Assembly (NCBI GenBank): GCA_030656555.1 | Contig: JAUSPN010000015.1 | Span: 32,396-96,395, forward strand | Direction: 5' to 3' | DNA: 64,000 nt | Origin: Candidatus Desulfaltia sp. | GTDB taxonomy: Bacteria > Desulfobacterota > Desulfobacteria > Desulfobacterales > ETH-SRB1 | Part shown: positions 51,924-61,993 of the stretch, piece after piece | Layout of the letters: the number at the start of each line of letters is the position of its first letter | How positions within the stretch are numbered: the stretch's first letter is position 1 | Translations under genes and position numbers: made by a program | The notes under the pieces: generated by a model | Told to the model about the DNA's origin: nothing | Database searches by the model: none | The model's input: only the letters and a program-made list of their open reading frames with translations

Positions 51924-53120
51924 CTAATCTGTTTTCTTTTCACAATCTTCCAGAGCGGCTACTGCAGGCAATGTCTTTCCCTCTAACATAGTGAGAAATG
52001 CCCCTCCACCTGTTGAAATATATGTTATCATGTCAGTTGCCATTTCTTTATGTATGGCGACATCTGTATCGCCGCCGCCCACAATAGTGAGGGCATAGCA
52101 GTTGGCTACACTGTGAACCATGGCAAGTGTGCCTCTACTGAAAGAGTCGATTTCAAACACACCCATGGGGCCGTTCCAAATTACTGTTTTTGCGTCATGA
52201 AGAACTTCAGAAAAGAGCAAAGAGGTTGCAGGGCCTATGTCCATAGCCATCCAGTTTTCAGGGATCTCTTGTATAGGCACTATCTTAGTTTGCGCTTTTG
52301 GATGAAAGCGTCTTGCTACTACGGCATCAACCGGAAGATAGAACTTAATTTTGCGTTTAGCAGCTTTTTTCATTATTGCTCCGGCTGCTCCTACAAGATC
52401 TTCTTCGATTTTCGATTTCCCAACATCATAACCTTTGCTTTTCAAAAAGGTGTTTGCCATGGCTCCGCCGACGATAAACTTATCAACGTAATCCAGCATA
52501 TTATCTAATGCCATAAGCTTGTCAGATACTTTTGCACCCCCTATGATTGCGACAACAGGGCGTTTCGGAGTCGCCATTATCTTTGAAAAATAACCGATCT
52601 CTTTTTGAAGCAGGAAGCCGGCAACACAGACAGGCGCATATTTTGTAATGGCCACGACAGAAGCGTTGATACGATGTGATACGGCAAAAGCATTATTTAC
52701 ATATATATCGCAAAGCGACGCAAGCTCTTTGGCAAATTCGTCGTTATTTTTCTGTTCTTCTTGATGGAATCGTAAGTTTTCGAGAAGAAGAACATCGCCT
52801 GCTTTCATAGCTGATATAAGCGATTTTACATCAGGCCCTATACAGTCGTTTGCCATCTTCACGTTTTTTCCAAGCAGTCTGCCAAGCCGTTTTGCTACTG
52901 GTTTAAGGCTTAGTTCAGGCGATTTCTTTCCTTTTGGTCTGCCCATGTGTGAAGCTATGATCAGCTTTGCCTGATTGTCCAGGGCATATCTTAATGTAGG
53001 AAGAACAGCCCGAATTCTGGTGTCGTCTATAATATTCTGCAGGTTATCCATAGGAACATTAAAATCGACTCTGATAAAAACCTTTTTGTTTATAATATCT
53101 ATGTCTTTAATTGATCTCAT
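51924..53120 (-). CDS. pgk: Phosphoglycerate kinase
   Basis: This 398-residue glycolytic enzyme makes ATP and 3-phosphoglycerate from 1,3-bisphosphoglycerate. It has [20 protein letters not shown], then [20 protein letters not shown] and [20 protein letters not shown] on the substrate lobe. The nucleotide lobe has [19 protein letters not shown] and [20 protein letters not shown]. The end [20 protein letters not shown] then [20 protein letters not shown] is complete. It has no gap-type partner here and is preceded by the repeat at 53165-53268. Confidence 0.97.
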   Translation of the reverse strand: MRSIKDIDIINKKVFIRVDFNVPMDNLQNIIDDTRIRAVLPTLRYALDNQAKLIIASHMGRPKGKKSPELSLKPVAKRLGRLLGKNVKMANDCIGPDVKSLISAMKAGDVLLLENLRFHQEEQKNNDEFAKELASLCDIYVNNAFAVSHRINASVVAITKYAPVCVAGFLLQKEIGYFSKIMATPKRPVVAIIGGAKVSDKLMALDNMLDYVDKFIVGGAMANTFLKSKGYDVGKSKIEEDLVGAAGAIMKKAAKRKIKFYLPVDAVVARRFHPKAQTKIVPIQEIPENWMAMDIGPATSLLFSEVLHDAKTVIWNGPMGVFEIDSFSRGTLAMVHSVANCYALTIVGGGDTDVAIHKEMATDMITYISTGGGAFLTMLEGKTLPAVAALEDCEKKTD

Positions 53121-53164
53121 TATATACTCCTGAAAGTGTTATTTGTAATATCAAAAAAGTTACG

Positions 53165-53268
53165 AGTGCCTAAAGTGAACTAAAGTGCCTAAAGTTAATG
53201 AGTCGCTACGCTCCATCTTTTTATATAAAATTGGCAGAATTCTTTAACTTTAGTTCACTTTAGGCACT
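53165..53268. repeat. Palindrome AGTGCCTAAAGTGAACTAAAG (repeat family copy 2)
   Basis: A perfect 21-bp inverted repeat, AGTGCCTAAAGTGAACTAAAG (53165-53185) and CTTTAGTTCACTTTAGGCAC+T (53248-53268), encloses 62 bp. A further CTAAAGTGCCTAAAGTT unit lies inside. The same units occur at 574-787. It fills most of the gap between pgk and the 4-Cys gene, and could fold as a long hairpin between those genes. Confidence 0.75.
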
Positions 53269-53278
53269 TTAGCTCACT

Positions 53279-53566
53279 TCAAACTTTTTCTGTTTTTGCG
53301 CTTTTCTCCTTTATCCTACGGTTTAACACTTTTTTTTGGGACCATCTACCTAAAAAACCTATCATGCCCGACTCATATGCCCTGTCTACCAACTCTTCAC
53401 GGACTTTGAGCCCTCCCAATTCCTTCATGGCTGATCTCAGGCATTCTGTTTTATGGGGACACTCAAGGCAAGCCTCCGGAGTGGTTCTCAGGCCATCATC
53501 TGCTTTTGGAAAAACAACTTCAATAATTCCAAAACAGGATGGATATTCAGTCTTTTTATCTTTCAT
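53279..53566 (-). CDS. Small four-cysteine protein, possible metal binding
   Basis: This 95-residue protein has a Cys pattern suited to a zinc or Fe-S site: PSCFG, then EACLECPHKTECLRS, giving C-x(n)-C-x2-C-x5-C. The second half is helical (GGLKVREELVDRAYESGMIG) with a lysine-rich tail. Its spacing is similar to that of WhiB-like proteins, but no other resemblance is seen. It overlaps radC by 4 bp, so its start is coupled to that gene. Its stop lies at the very edge of the palindrome repeat. Confidence 0.6.
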   Translation of the reverse strand: MKDKKTEYPSCFGIIEVVFPKADDGLRTTPEACLECPHKTECLRSAMKELGGLKVREELVDRAYESGMIGFLGRWSQKKVLNRRIKEKSAKTEKV

Positions 53567-54291
53567 TTTCCTTTATTTATTGTTTCAAACTCACGATTCA
53601 TTCCAGCAATATATCCCTGGTCCGCAAAGCTGAAATAGTTGTTATTTCCTATTACCAAATGTTCATGAACGGTTATTCCCATTGTTTTGCATGCAAAAAC
53701 AAGCTGCTTGGTTATGGAGATGTCTTCTGCGGATGGTTCTGGATCCCCGGAAGGATGGTTATGGGCAAAAATGAGTGCCGCAGCGTGCTGATTTAGGGCT
53801 TCCTGGACAACCTCCCTTGGGTAAACAGAACTGGCGGTTAATGTGCCTTGAAAGAGTGTTTCGATTGCAATAACATTATTTTTTGCATCTAAAAAAATTA
53901 CCTTAAAATTCTCCCTGCTTTTTCCCTTCATGCTGTGGTATAGATATTCAAATAATTCTTTTGAGTTGTTAAGAGGTTTTTTTTCCATTAATTTCTTTTT
54001 CAGATACCTGTCGGCAACATCCTTTATCAGTTTCAACCCGATTAAATTTTTAGGGCCTATGCCATCAATCATGCAAAGCTCTGCAGTGGATGCCTCAAGT
54101 ACTTTATGAAGAGTCTTAAACCTTTTTAAAGCGGCTTTAGCGGTTTCTTTACAGTCCTTTTGTGGAGTGGCAAGGGTGAGAAGAAGCTCAATCACCTCGT
54201 AGTCATGAAACCCGGACAGGCCTGAAGCAAGAAATTTGTCCCGCAATCTTTGCCTGTGTCCTATTCCTTTATAAGAGTTAGTGACCGTCAT
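53563..54291 (-). CDS. radC: RadC-family JAMM/MPN+ protein
   Basis: This 242-residue protein named after a repair locus has a helix-hairpin-helix-like N-terminal half (ASTAELCMIDGIGPKNLIGL). The RadC domain carries the JAMM metal motif AALIFAHNHPSGDPEPSAED. The N-terminal GIGHRQRLRDKFLASG is typical. The name comes from early genetics and the real role remains unsettled. It lies between the 4-Cys gene and a repeat-rich gap before gpsA. Confidence 0.92.
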   Translation of the reverse strand: MTVTNSYKGIGHRQRLRDKFLASGLSGFHDYEVIELLLTLATPQKDCKETAKAALKRFKTLHKVLEASTAELCMIDGIGPKNLIGLKLIKDVADRYLKKKLMEKKPLNNSKELFEYLYHSMKGKSRENFKVIFLDAKNNVIAIETLFQGTLTASSVYPREVVQEALNQHAAALIFAHNHPSGDPEPSAEDISITKQLVFACKTMGITVHEHLVIGNNNYFSFADQGYIAGMNREFETINKGK

Positions 54292-54309
54292 CTACTTAAA
54301 AATTACCTC

Positions 54310-54478
54310 AATTGCCTCTGACCTCTTTGGATTGATGATTTATGATTGATGATTGATGGAATCGTTTCGCTCTATCTTTTCAATCGGCAATCATCAATCG
54401 ACAATCATCAATCCTTGCCCTGACTTCCGACCTCTGATCCCTGACCTCTGACCTCCGACTTCTGATTTCTGCTCTCGT
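54310..54478. repeat. Low-complexity repeats (GATTGATGATT and CTGACCTC units)
   Basis: The gap between radC and gpsA holds two repeat types. GATTGATGATTTATGATTGA is mirrored by CAATCATCAATCGACAATCA, and CTGACCTCTGATCCCTGACC is a run of near-repeats of CTGACCTC. The first type could form a long hairpin of about 27 nt arms. No gene is visible. Confidence 0.65.
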
Positions 54479-54483
54479 TGTGT

Positions 54484-55515
54484 CTATAATTCATCCAGCT
54501 CATGCTTAAGGTCACGAGTCATTAACTTGCGCAACGCCTCTTTGGGAGAGGCATCGTCATAAAGTATATGGTAGATCTCGTGAGAAATCGGCATTTCAAC
54601 GCCGATCTTGCGAGACAGGTTGTAAACAGATTTGGCTGTTTTAATTCCTTCGGCAACCATGCGCATTTCAGACAGGATATCCTGCAACCTCTTTCCCTCG
54701 CCTAACTGCTTGCCCACAGTATAATTACGGCTTAACTTGCCGGTACAGGTCAGGATCAGGTCTCCAACGCCGGCTAAGCCGGTGAATGTGCGTGGGTTTG
54801 CCCCGAGCTTTAAGCCAAGACGCCTGATTTCCGTAAGACCTCTGGTAATCAGGGCTGCCCTGGTATTCAGGCCAAAACCGAGTCCATCGATCATTCCTGA
54901 GGCAATGGCAATTACATTCTTGATGGAACCGCCTAATTCCACCCCGATAATATCATTGTTTGTGTATACTCTAAAAAGAGGTGTGGCAAAAACGTGCTGT
55001 ACAAAGGAGGCTGTCTTTTTGTTCTTTGATGCTACAGCGACCAAGGTTGGAACGTTTGAAGCAACTTCACGGGCAAAACTGGGGCCGGAAAGGGCTGCAA
55101 TATGTTTCTCAGGAATTTTTAGAAGTGTTTCTTTAAGCACGCCGGACATGGTTAAATGGGTTTTGTTTTCAATCCCTTTTGAGGCGGAAACTATGATGGT
55201 ATCCTTTGAAACATATCCGGCAATTTTATGTGATGTTTCCCTCATAAAGTGAGACGGCACAACAATAACCACCAGGTCTTTGTCTGATACAACTCGAGAC
55301 AGATCGTTTGACGGGCATATGTTTGAAGAAAGGGAAATACCGGGAAGAAACAGCCTGTTTTCTTTTAACTCCTTAATTTGTTTAATTACTTCAGCTTCAA
55401 ACACCCACAGGTCAATATTAAAACCTTTCCGGCCAAGAAGGTTGGCCAAAGCTGTTCCCCAGCTTCCACCTCCAACGACACCGATTTTTGTGGAACTTAC
55501 ATCTATATTATTCAT
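54484..55515 (-). CDS. gpsA: Glycerol-3-phosphate dehydrogenase [NAD(P)+]
   Basis: This 343-residue enzyme makes sn-glycerol 3-phosphate for phospholipid synthesis. The dinucleotide motif is [52 protein letters not shown], the catalytic Lys in [20 protein letters not shown], and [20 protein letters not shown] complete the family marks. It overlaps gyrA by 8 bp, with gyrA upstream. No membrane segment is seen. Confidence 0.96.
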   Translation of the reverse strand: MNNIDVSSTKIGVVGGGSWGTALANLLGRKGFNIDLWVFEAEVIKQIKELKENRLFLPGISLSSNICPSNDLSRVVSDKDLVVIVVPSHFMRETSHKIAGYVSKDTIIVSASKGIENKTHLTMSGVLKETLLKIPEKHIAALSGPSFAREVASNVPTLVAVASKNKKTASFVQHVFATPLFRVYTNNDIIGVELGGSIKNVIAIASGMIDGLGFGLNTRAALITRGLTEIRRLGLKLGANPRTFTGLAGVGDLILTCTGKLSRNYTVGKQLGEGKRLQDILSEMRMVAEGIKTAKSVYNLSRKIGVEMPISHEIYHILYDDASPKEALRKLMTRDLKHELDEL

Positions 55516-57958
55516 CGAATTGTATTACCTTTTCCTCTTCCTTTTCAGCAAGCCCGGCAGCTCCTATGACCCTTTCCCCAGGATTAATATCTATAAGCTT
55601 TACGCCCTGGGTGTTTCGACTGATGATCGAAATTCCTTTTATGGGCATGCGTATAATCTTGCCGGTGTTAGCCATGAGCATAAGATCGCTATCCTCTTCT
55701 ACAAGAAGCATTGCAACTACGAGCCCATTCCGCTTACTTGTTTTGATAGTAATTACGCCTTTGCCGCCACGTTTTTGAACGGGATATTCATCGATGGATG
55801 TTCTTTTTCCATACCCGTTTTCTGTGGCTGTAAACAATGTCTGGCCATGGCTCAAGACTTCCATGCCGACTATATGGTCGCCGGTAGCCAGCTTCAGTCC
55901 ATGCACCCCACCTGCAACACGGCCTGTCGGACGAACATCAGATTCATGGAAACGTATTGATTTGCCCGTAGCAGAGCCCAAAAAAACATTCATTGTTCCA
56001 TCTGTTATCCTTGTTCCTATCAACTCATCATCTAAGGCAAGTTTCAAGGCTATGATACCTCCTGCCCTGGGATGGCTGTAAGACATAAGATCGGTCTTTT
56101 TTACAAGCCCGTTTTTTGTGGCCATAATAACATGATAGCCTGGTTCAAATGACGGTACGTCAAGCACTGCTGTAAGCTTTTCATCATTTGCGAAATTAAG
56201 AAAATTAACGATTGCTTTGCCGCGGCTCAAACGACCTGCCTGAGGGATATCATATACTTTGCGCCAGTAAACCTTTCCAAGATTTGTAAAAAAAAGAAAT
56301 GTGTGGTGAGTGGAAGCTACAAAGAGATGTTTGACGAAATCTTCATCTTTTATTCCCATAGCTGTCTTTCCTTTACCGCCCCGCCGCTGGCTTTGATAAA
56401 GGGTAATCGGATTCCGTTTTATATAACCGCTATTGGATATGGTGACGACCATATCCTCTTCAACAATCATGTCCTCTATTGTAATCTCCTTTGTAGCTTC
56501 CAGTATTTCAGTGCGGCGAGGATCTCCGAATTCGTTTTGTATCTCGGAAAGTTCCTCTTTGATGATTTGTTCTACTATTTTTTCACTGGCGAGTATTTCT
56601 TTGAATCTTGAGATAGCTTGTAAAACATTCTTGTATTCTTCTAATATTTTTTCGCGTTCAAGACCTGTAAGCCTTTGCAGGCGCATATCCAGTATTGCCT
56701 GAGCCTGGATTGCGCTTAAGTTAAATTTTTGAATCAGACCCGTCTTTGCATCAACAGGGGATCTTGATTTTCTAATAAGTGAAACAACATCATCAAGATT
56801 ATCAAGGGCGATTTTCAAGCCCTCAAGTATATGAGCGCGCTCCTGAGCCTTTTTCAGATCATAACTGGTCCGCCTGATAATTATGGTTTTGCGGTGGCTA
56901 ATAAAATGTTTAAGGATTTCCTTAAAAGATAGAAGTCGCGGCTGGTTGTTTACAATAGCAAGAAGTATAATGCCAAAGGTGTTTTCTATCTGTGTGTGCT
57001 TATAAAGCTGATTAATCACCACCCCTGCAACCTGATCCTTCTTAAGGTTGATAGCGATCCGCATTCCCTCTCTGTCGGATTCATCCCTTACATATCTTAT
57101 CCCTTCTATTTGCTTGTGCCTTATCATTTCGGCAATCTTTTCAACAAGTCTGGCTTTGTTAACCTGATAAGGGAGTTCTGTAATTATTATGGTTTCGCTT
57201 TGTGTTCTTTTGTCTTTTTCGATTTGAATTCTTGCTCTCACACGGATTATACCGCGCCCGGTTTTATATGCGTTAAATATACCGTTTGTTCCGTGAATAA
57301 TGCCGCCTGTAGGAAAGTCGGGTCCGGGCACCAATTTTATAAGGTCCTGACATGAAATTGCATTATTGTCTATTATCGCATTTATTGCCGTAATTATTTC
57401 AGAAAGATTATGCGGCGGAATATTGGTTGCCATACCGACCGCTATGCCGGAAGAACCATTGATCAAAAGATTAGGAAGCTTAGCAGGAAGCACTGAAGGC
57501 TCATTCAAGGATTCATCATAATTCGCGACCCAGTCAACTGTTTCTTTGTCCAGATCCTCCAGCATTTGATGCGCCAGGCGCATCATTCTGATCTCTGTGT
57601 ATCTCATTGCGGCAGGAGAATCCCCGTCAACAGAGCCAAAATTTCCCTGGCCGTTTATAAGGGGATACCTTAAAGAAAAATTCTGCGCCATCCTTACAAT
57701 TGTGTCATAGACAGCAGTATCGCCATGAGGATGGTATTTGCCGATAACATCTCCTACAATGCGGGCAGACTTTTTATAAGGTTTATTCCAGTCGTTTTTG
57801 AGCTCACGCATTGCATATAGCACGCGTCGGTGGACAGGTTTCAGGCCGTCACGCACATCCGGCAAAGCCCTTCCTATGATTACGCTCATGGCATAATCGA
57901 GATAAGATTTTTTCATCTCCTTTTCAATGCTGATTTCCGACGTTTTCCCTGTATGCAT
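55508..57958 (-). CDS. gyrA: DNA gyrase subunit A
   Basis: This 816-residue type II topoisomerase subunit cuts and rejoins DNA during negative supercoiling. The quinolone-contact region is [20 protein letters not shown], with Thr at the place of E. coli Ser83 and Asp at that of Asp87. The catalytic Tyr is in AMRYTEIRM near residue 120. The GyrA box QRRGGKG in the C-terminal pinwheel separates it from ParC. It overlaps the permease gene by 1 bp and gpsA by 8 bp, so the three form a chain. Confidence 0.97.
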   Translation of the reverse strand: MHTGKTSEISIEKEMKKSYLDYAMSVIIGRALPDVRDGLKPVHRRVLYAMRELKNDWNKPYKKSARIVGDVIGKYHPHGDTAVYDTIVRMAQNFSLRYPLINGQGNFGSVDGDSPAAMRYTEIRMMRLAHQMLEDLDKETVDWVANYDESLNEPSVLPAKLPNLLINGSSGIAVGMATNIPPHNLSEIITAINAIIDNNAISCQDLIKLVPGPDFPTGGIIHGTNGIFNAYKTGRGIIRVRARIQIEKDKRTQSETIIITELPYQVNKARLVEKIAEMIRHKQIEGIRYVRDESDREGMRIAINLKKDQVAGVVINQLYKHTQIENTFGIILLAIVNNQPRLLSFKEILKHFISHRKTIIIRRTSYDLKKAQERAHILEGLKIALDNLDDVVSLIRKSRSPVDAKTGLIQKFNLSAIQAQAILDMRLQRLTGLEREKILEEYKNVLQAISRFKEILASEKIVEQIIKEELSEIQNEFGDPRRTEILEATKEITIEDMIVEEDMVVTISNSGYIKRNPITLYQSQRRGGKGKTAMGIKDEDFVKHLFVASTHHTFLFFTNLGKVYWRKVYDIPQAGRLSRGKAIVNFLNFANDEKLTAVLDVPSFEPGYHVIMATKNGLVKKTDLMSYSHPRAGGIIALKLALDDELIGTRITDGTMNVFLGSATGKSIRFHESDVRPTGRVAGGVHGLKLATGDHIVGMEVLSHGQTLFTATENGYGKRTSIDEYPVQKRGGKGVITIKTSKRNGLVVAMLLVEEDSDLMLMANTGKIIRMPIKGISIISRNTQGVKLIDINPGERVIGAAGLAEKEEEKVIQFDE

Positions 57959-59043
57959 TATGTCAATTCCTTTGGCCCAAGCATTTTCCGGTAGCTGGCA
58001 TTATAAATATCGGTCAGGGTCAAAAACGCGGTTATAACAAGCGGACCGTATATAATGCCAAGAATTCCAAACAGCTTAAGTCCTCCGATTATAGAAAAGA
58101 ATACAAGAAGTGTATGCATTTTAACGCGCCGGCCCACTATTTTTGGCTTTAAGATATATTCAACGGTGACTGAAAGGATTATATAAAAAACAACAAAGAA
58201 AATAGCTGCTGCGATCTGCCCTTTTAAAAAAAGATATATAGCCGCGGGTATAAATACGGCCCCGATTCCTACTATAGGAAGAAATGCAAGCAGAGCCATT
58301 ATCACACCCCACAGAAAAGGGGACTTTAAACCAAACAGCATAAAAACTGTTCCACCCAAGACTCCCTGGATCAAACCACCAAGGCCGTTGCCGATCAGAA
58401 TGGCTCCAGCCATATCCTTAAACTTTTGAATTAATTTTTCGTCCTGTTCTTTTGGAAACGGGGAAAGGTCTGTAATAAAAGAAATCAGCCTGCTGCCGTC
58501 AATTAAAAGAAAATAGACAACAAGAAGCATGAGAAATATGTTTACAAAAAATGCAAGTGTGTTCGAGGCGATTGATCTGGCCTGCTCGTAAAGAAAAAGG
58601 CCGACAATTTTACCAAGTTCTGAAACAGCCTTGTTTAAAGTTTCCCCAGTGAATTCAATATTGAAATGTGTAAGCACAAGGTTTGCTTTTTCAAGAAAAA
58701 CACTGTTTGAAATAAGATTTTTTATCTGGTCATTTAATAATGCACCCTTTGCGGTTATATAAAGGTCATGCGCATCTTTTGATAATATGCCAACAAAAAA
58801 TCCTATTGGAACAAGCACGACAAAAAATATTAGAGTGCAGGTTAAAAAGGAGGCAAAAGGGGGATTTATTTTATCTTTTACATTTATTAAATTAAAAACA
58901 GGACTGAAAATGCCTGTTATAACAGAGGCAAGAACAATTATCGATATAAATGGCCATATAAGCCATGTGAGCATTGCAATTGAAAGGATAAAAAGGCTCA
59001 AAAAAAACCAAAAAATGATATTTCGAGAATTACCATCTCGCAT
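57958..59043 (-). CDS. AI-2E family transporter (PerM-type) membrane protein
   Basis: This 361-residue protein has about eight hydrophobic segments. The family region is [20 protein letters not shown], then [20 protein letters not shown] and the C-terminal [20 protein letters not shown] followed by [20 protein letters not shown]. These are standard for AI-2E/PerM proteins, which include exporters and Na+/H+ antiporters. The substrate is unknown. It is the first gene in the chain with gyrA and gpsA. Confidence 0.88.
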   Translation of the reverse strand: MRDGNSRNIIFWFFLSLFILSIAMLTWLIWPFISIIVLASVITGIFSPVFNLINVKDKINPPFASFLTCTLIFFVVLVPIGFFVGILSKDAHDLYITAKGALLNDQIKNLISNSVFLEKANLVLTHFNIEFTGETLNKAVSELGKIVGLFLYEQARSIASNTLAFFVNIFLMLLVVYFLLIDGSRLISFITDLSPFPKEQDEKLIQKFKDMAGAILIGNGLGGLIQGVLGGTVFMLFGLKSPFLWGVIMALLAFLPIVGIGAVFIPAAIYLFLKGQIAAAIFFVVFYIILSVTVEYILKPKIVGRRVKMHTLLVFFSIIGGLKLFGILGIIYGPLVITAFLTLTDIYNASYRKMLGPKELT

Positions 59044-59240
59044 AGTATCTCCAAGAACAAAATCAATAAGTACTAATAATTTACCGCTTGGAATAAAATT
59101 TCGATCCGGAAACGGCCCGTTCGGGCATGTTTGGTGGAAAATAGCGCGCAGACAGATACAACGCGCAGGCAGACGCAGGCAGTAAGATTTTTATCCCTTG
59201 CCGCTGGCCTCAAGATCCGGGATTTTTCGAACGCCCCGCT

Positions 59241-59396
59241 TTACTTGCTGATAATGCCGAAAGCTACTAATAAAAGAAGGATTTCATATATGAAAACAGG
59301 GGCATAATTTCCAAAAATAGCGTAAACAATACCTCCGCCAACAATTGCCGGTACAGCACAAAAAACTAAAATCCCCAACTTCCTGCTGATGTCCAT
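59241..59396 (-). CDS. 51-residue membrane protein with two spans
   Basis: The track start at 59450 is upstream of the ribosome site. GGAGG lies 9 nt before ATG 59396, giving MDISRKLGILVFCAVPAIVG then a loop and APVFIYEILLLLVAFGIISK. Two hydrophobic helices leave short ends. The function is unknown. The gap to its left (59050-59240) holds only short GCAGACAG/GCAGGCAG repeats. Confidence 0.6.
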   Translation of the reverse strand: MDISRKLGILVFCAVPAIVGGGIVYAIFGNYAPVFIYEILLLLVAFGIISK

Positions 59397-59454
59397 TTTT
59401 ATAATCCTCCGGTAACCTTTTATATAAAGACGATTTTTCTTACCTTCCAACTGT

Positions 59455-59473
59455 TGATGAACTCATAAAAAAT
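59455..59473. repeat. Diverged MITE-like end
   Basis: TGATGAACTCATAAAAAATT matches the family end TGATGAACTCGTAAAAAGT with two changes. It is single and in the gap before rmuC. Confidence 0.45.
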
Positions 59474-59589
59474 TAATTTATAACAATAACTGATAATTAA
59501 GTAAAGAAAAAAACAGATAATTTGACACAAATCTTTAATGTTGATAGTTGATGGTTTAATCCAAATTGTAAACTGTAACAGAAAGCAAC

Positions 59590-60900
59590 ATGGGAACGCT
59601 TATGACAGACATTTTGCTGGTTTTTATTGTTTTACTTTCCCTTGTTTTATTAGTCTTTTTTTTGGCGCTTATTAAGCGCAAATCAATTGACGGTTTTAAA
59701 AAAATTGCGACCGACATAGATGCCCTGGGCAATGTCTATAATAATACCGAGCGGATGGTAAAGGATGAGATCGCAAGAAACAGGGAAGAAAGCAGCGCAA
59801 ACGCCAAACAGGCTCGTGAAGAACTAAGCGGAGCATTAAAGGATTCCGGCGATTCTTTGCTAAAAAGGATGACCGAAAATGCCGGCATGCAGAAAGATCA
59901 GCTTGATTCCTTTTCAAGACTGCTACGCGATATGACTAAAATCAATGAAGAAAAGTTCGATGCGATGCGCACAACCATAGATAGCCGCATAAGGGAGCTG
60001 CAGGAGGATAACAGTAAGAAATTAGAACAGATGCGGGCTGTTGTTGATGAAAAGCTTCAGCTAACCCTGGAAACACGTATAGGAGAGTCGTTTAAACAGG
60101 TAAGTGAACGCTTAGAGCGGGTGTATAAAGGCCTTGGAGAAATGAGAAGCCTGGCCGCAGGAGTGGGAGATCTTAAGAAGGTTTTGACAAATGTGAAAAC
60201 TCGCGGCACATGGGGCGAAATTCAGCTTGGCAATATTCTCGAACAGATTTTAACGCCGGATCAGTATGAAGTTAATGTGGCGACCAAAAAGAACAGTGAT
60301 GACAGAGTAGAGTTTGCCATTAAATTGCCGGGCAGAGGGGTTGATAAAGAACAGATAGTTTGGTTGCCGATTGACTCTAAATTCCCGCAGGAAGATTACC
60401 AGCGTCTCCTTGATGCCCAGGAGGAGGCTGATAAAGAGCTGGTAGAAAGATCAAGTAAAAATCTTGAAATGTGTATTAAGGCCGAAGCAAAGAAAATTAA
60501 GGAAAAGTATCTGGATCCTCCCAACACAACCGATTTTGGCATTATGTTTTTGCCGGTGGAGGGGTTGTATGCAGAGGTGCTGCGCATGCCTGGTCTGTTC
60601 GATTTTTTGCAGCGTGAATACCGAATTAATGTTACCGGCCCGACAACCCTTGCAGCATTGCTTAACAGTCTGCAGATGGGTTTTAAAACACTTGCGATTG
60701 AGAGGCGTTCCAGTGAAGTCTGGGAACTTTTAGGCAGAGTTAAGACAGAGTTTGATAAATTTGGCAGCATGCTGGATAAAACAAAAAAGAAGCTTCAGGA
60801 AGCCGCCAACACTATAGACCAGGCAGAGCTACGCACCAGGGTCATTAAAAGCAAACTCAAAAAGGTACAGGAAATACCGATGGATGATTCATTACTATAA
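59590..60900 (+). CDS. rmuC: DNA recombination protein RmuC
   Basis: This 436-residue protein has an N-terminal membrane anchor (ILLVFIVLLSLVLLVFFLAL), a long coiled-coil region to about residue 190, and a C-terminal domain. The latter begins TRGTWGEIQLGNILEQILTP and has VWLPIDSKFPQEDYQRLLDA and FGIMFLPVEGLYAEVLRMPG, the RmuC core with a PD-(D/E)xK-like fold. It limits inversions at repeats in E. coli. ATG 59590 is used; a second ATG lies four codons on. Confidence 0.95.
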   Translation: MGTLMTDILLVFIVLLSLVLLVFFLALIKRKSIDGFKKIATDIDALGNVYNNTERMVKDEIARNREESSANAKQAREELSGALKDSGDSLLKRMTENAGMQKDQLDSFSRLLRDMTKINEEKFDAMRTTIDSRIRELQEDNSKKLEQMRAVVDEKLQLTLETRIGESFKQVSERLERVYKGLGEMRSLAAGVGDLKKVLTNVKTRGTWGEIQLGNILEQILTPDQYEVNVATKKNSDDRVEFAIKLPGRGVDKEQIVWLPIDSKFPQEDYQRLLDAQEEADKELVERSSKNLEMCIKAEAKKIKEKYLDPPNTTDFGIMFLPVEGLYAEVLRMPGLFDFLQREYRINVTGPTTLAALLNSLQMGFKTLAIERRSSEVWELLGRVKTEFDKFGSMLDKTKKKLQEAANTIDQAELRTRVIKSKLKKVQEIPMDDSLL

Positions 60901-60995
60901 ACAGATTATGATGGTTTTGTGAAAAGTTTAATTTTGTTTGTTCCGTGACCAATGCTTAAGTTTATGCTCAATAATTTATATTACAGGTAATTATT

Positions 60996-61163
60996 TTGAA
61001 TCAATTTAATATCTTTGTAATCAGGACAATACTTGGTCTTATTTTTGCGGTTATTTTAACGCGGTTTTTTTATGCCCAAACCGATGTTTTCCATGTAGCC
61101 GGTCTTGCTGTTTTTCTGGTCGGGATAGCATATCTTCTGGATTATATGCGAAACAGAAAATGA
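60996..61163 (+). CDS. 55-residue membrane protein with two spans
   Basis: This frame is missing from the track. TTG 60996 follows CAGGTAA at a plausible spacing. It encodes NQFNIFVIRTILGLIFAVIL with TRFFYAQTDVFHVAGLAVFL then VGIAYLLDYMRNRK. Two hydrophobic helices and a basic end mark it as an inner-membrane protein. Its stop abuts the stop of the convergent nitrilase gene. The function is unknown. Confidence 0.6.
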   Translation: MNQFNIFVIRTILGLIFAVILTRFFYAQTDVFHVAGLAVFLVGIAYLLDYMRNRK

Positions 61164-61973
61164 CTATAAGTTATACATATCTGGCCTTCTGTTTGGAAGG
61201 AAAAAATGCATCCTGTTATTTCGTACCCTGGCGAGGTCATCAGCCTTTAAATCCCCGATCATTATACCCTCCCTGTCGCTTATCCTTTTCTTTATAATCT
61301 TGCCGCACGGACCGATTATTACTGAGACACCGGGGAAAGTAAGCCCTTTGCCATTTTTACCTGTCTGGTTACATGCAATAATAAAAAGGCTGTTATCATA
61401 AGCCCTTGCAGGAAGATGCCGCATCCACGACATGAATTTTTTGTCCGGAGTTCCTCTTGGAGATGCATGTGGAATGAAGATTAGTTCTGCTCCATTTATA
61501 GCCATATGTTCGGAAAGCCCTGGAAAATGCGCATCATAACAAAGCTGAATTCCAAATTTTACTCCTTTTGTCTCAAACAGTGGAATTTTGCTGCCCGGAG
61601 TAAAAAAAGCGCTTTCAGGGGGAGCTATATGCAGCTTTCGATATATACCTGAAACGCTGTCAGGCGTAATAACCAGGTGGCTTGCAAATATCCGGCCGGT
61701 TACATCTTTTTCAGCCATACCTGCAAGAATAACAATTTTTTCCTCTCCGGCTAAACGCAAAAGGTCTTGTATTGCCCTGCCTGAAACAGGCTCTGCTATC
61801 TCATTAATATCCTTATCTATACAGTACCCTGTAACATTCATTTCAGGGAAACAGATTATTTCGGCGTCTTTCTTCTTTGCTTCCTTTATCCACCTGGCCA
61901 TGCGGTCGATATTATGCTCGGTCTTGTTAACAGGCGAATTGAAAACAGCAACAGCAACCCTTATATCTTTCAT
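61164..61973 (-). CDS. Carbon-nitrogen hydrolase (nitrilase superfamily)
   Basis: This 269-residue amidase-type hydrolase has all three catalytic residues: Glu in EIICFPEMNVTGYCIDKD, Lys in GIYRKLHIAPPESAFFTPG, and Cys in FGIQLCYDAHFPGLSEHMA. The fold is complete, ending with a LARVRNNRMHFF segment. The substrate is an amide or nitrile that cannot be named from sequence. It lies 20 bp after the Ahb-type gene and may share its transcript. Confidence 0.9.
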   Translation of the reverse strand: MKDIRVAVAVFNSPVNKTEHNIDRMARWIKEAKKKDAEIICFPEMNVTGYCIDKDINEIAEPVSGRAIQDLLRLAGEEKIVILAGMAEKDVTGRIFASHLVITPDSVSGIYRKLHIAPPESAFFTPGSKIPLFETKGVKFGIQLCYDAHFPGLSEHMAINGAELIFIPHASPRGTPDKKFMSWMRHLPARAYDNSLFIIACNQTGKNGKGLTFPGVSVIIGPCGKIIKKRISDREGIMIGDLKADDLARVRNNRMHFFLPNRRPDMYNL

Positions 61974-61993
61974 TGTTTATTCCCTACAACATT

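Noticed and set aside
51782-51991. 69-residue + strand ORF between the TVP38 gene and pgk
   Set aside because: It overlaps the end of pgk in antisense and has no ribosome site or family features.
54310-54478. Possible CRISPR array
   Set aside because: The units are too short, imperfect and partly inverted, with no spacers of regular length and no cas genes.
55280-55960. 226-residue + strand ORF
   Set aside because: It lies fully antisense to gpsA and gyrA, both of which are certain, and shows no family features.
55508-57958. Possible parC instead of gyrA
   Set aside because: The GyrA box QRRGGKG is present and the C-terminal pinwheel is full length.
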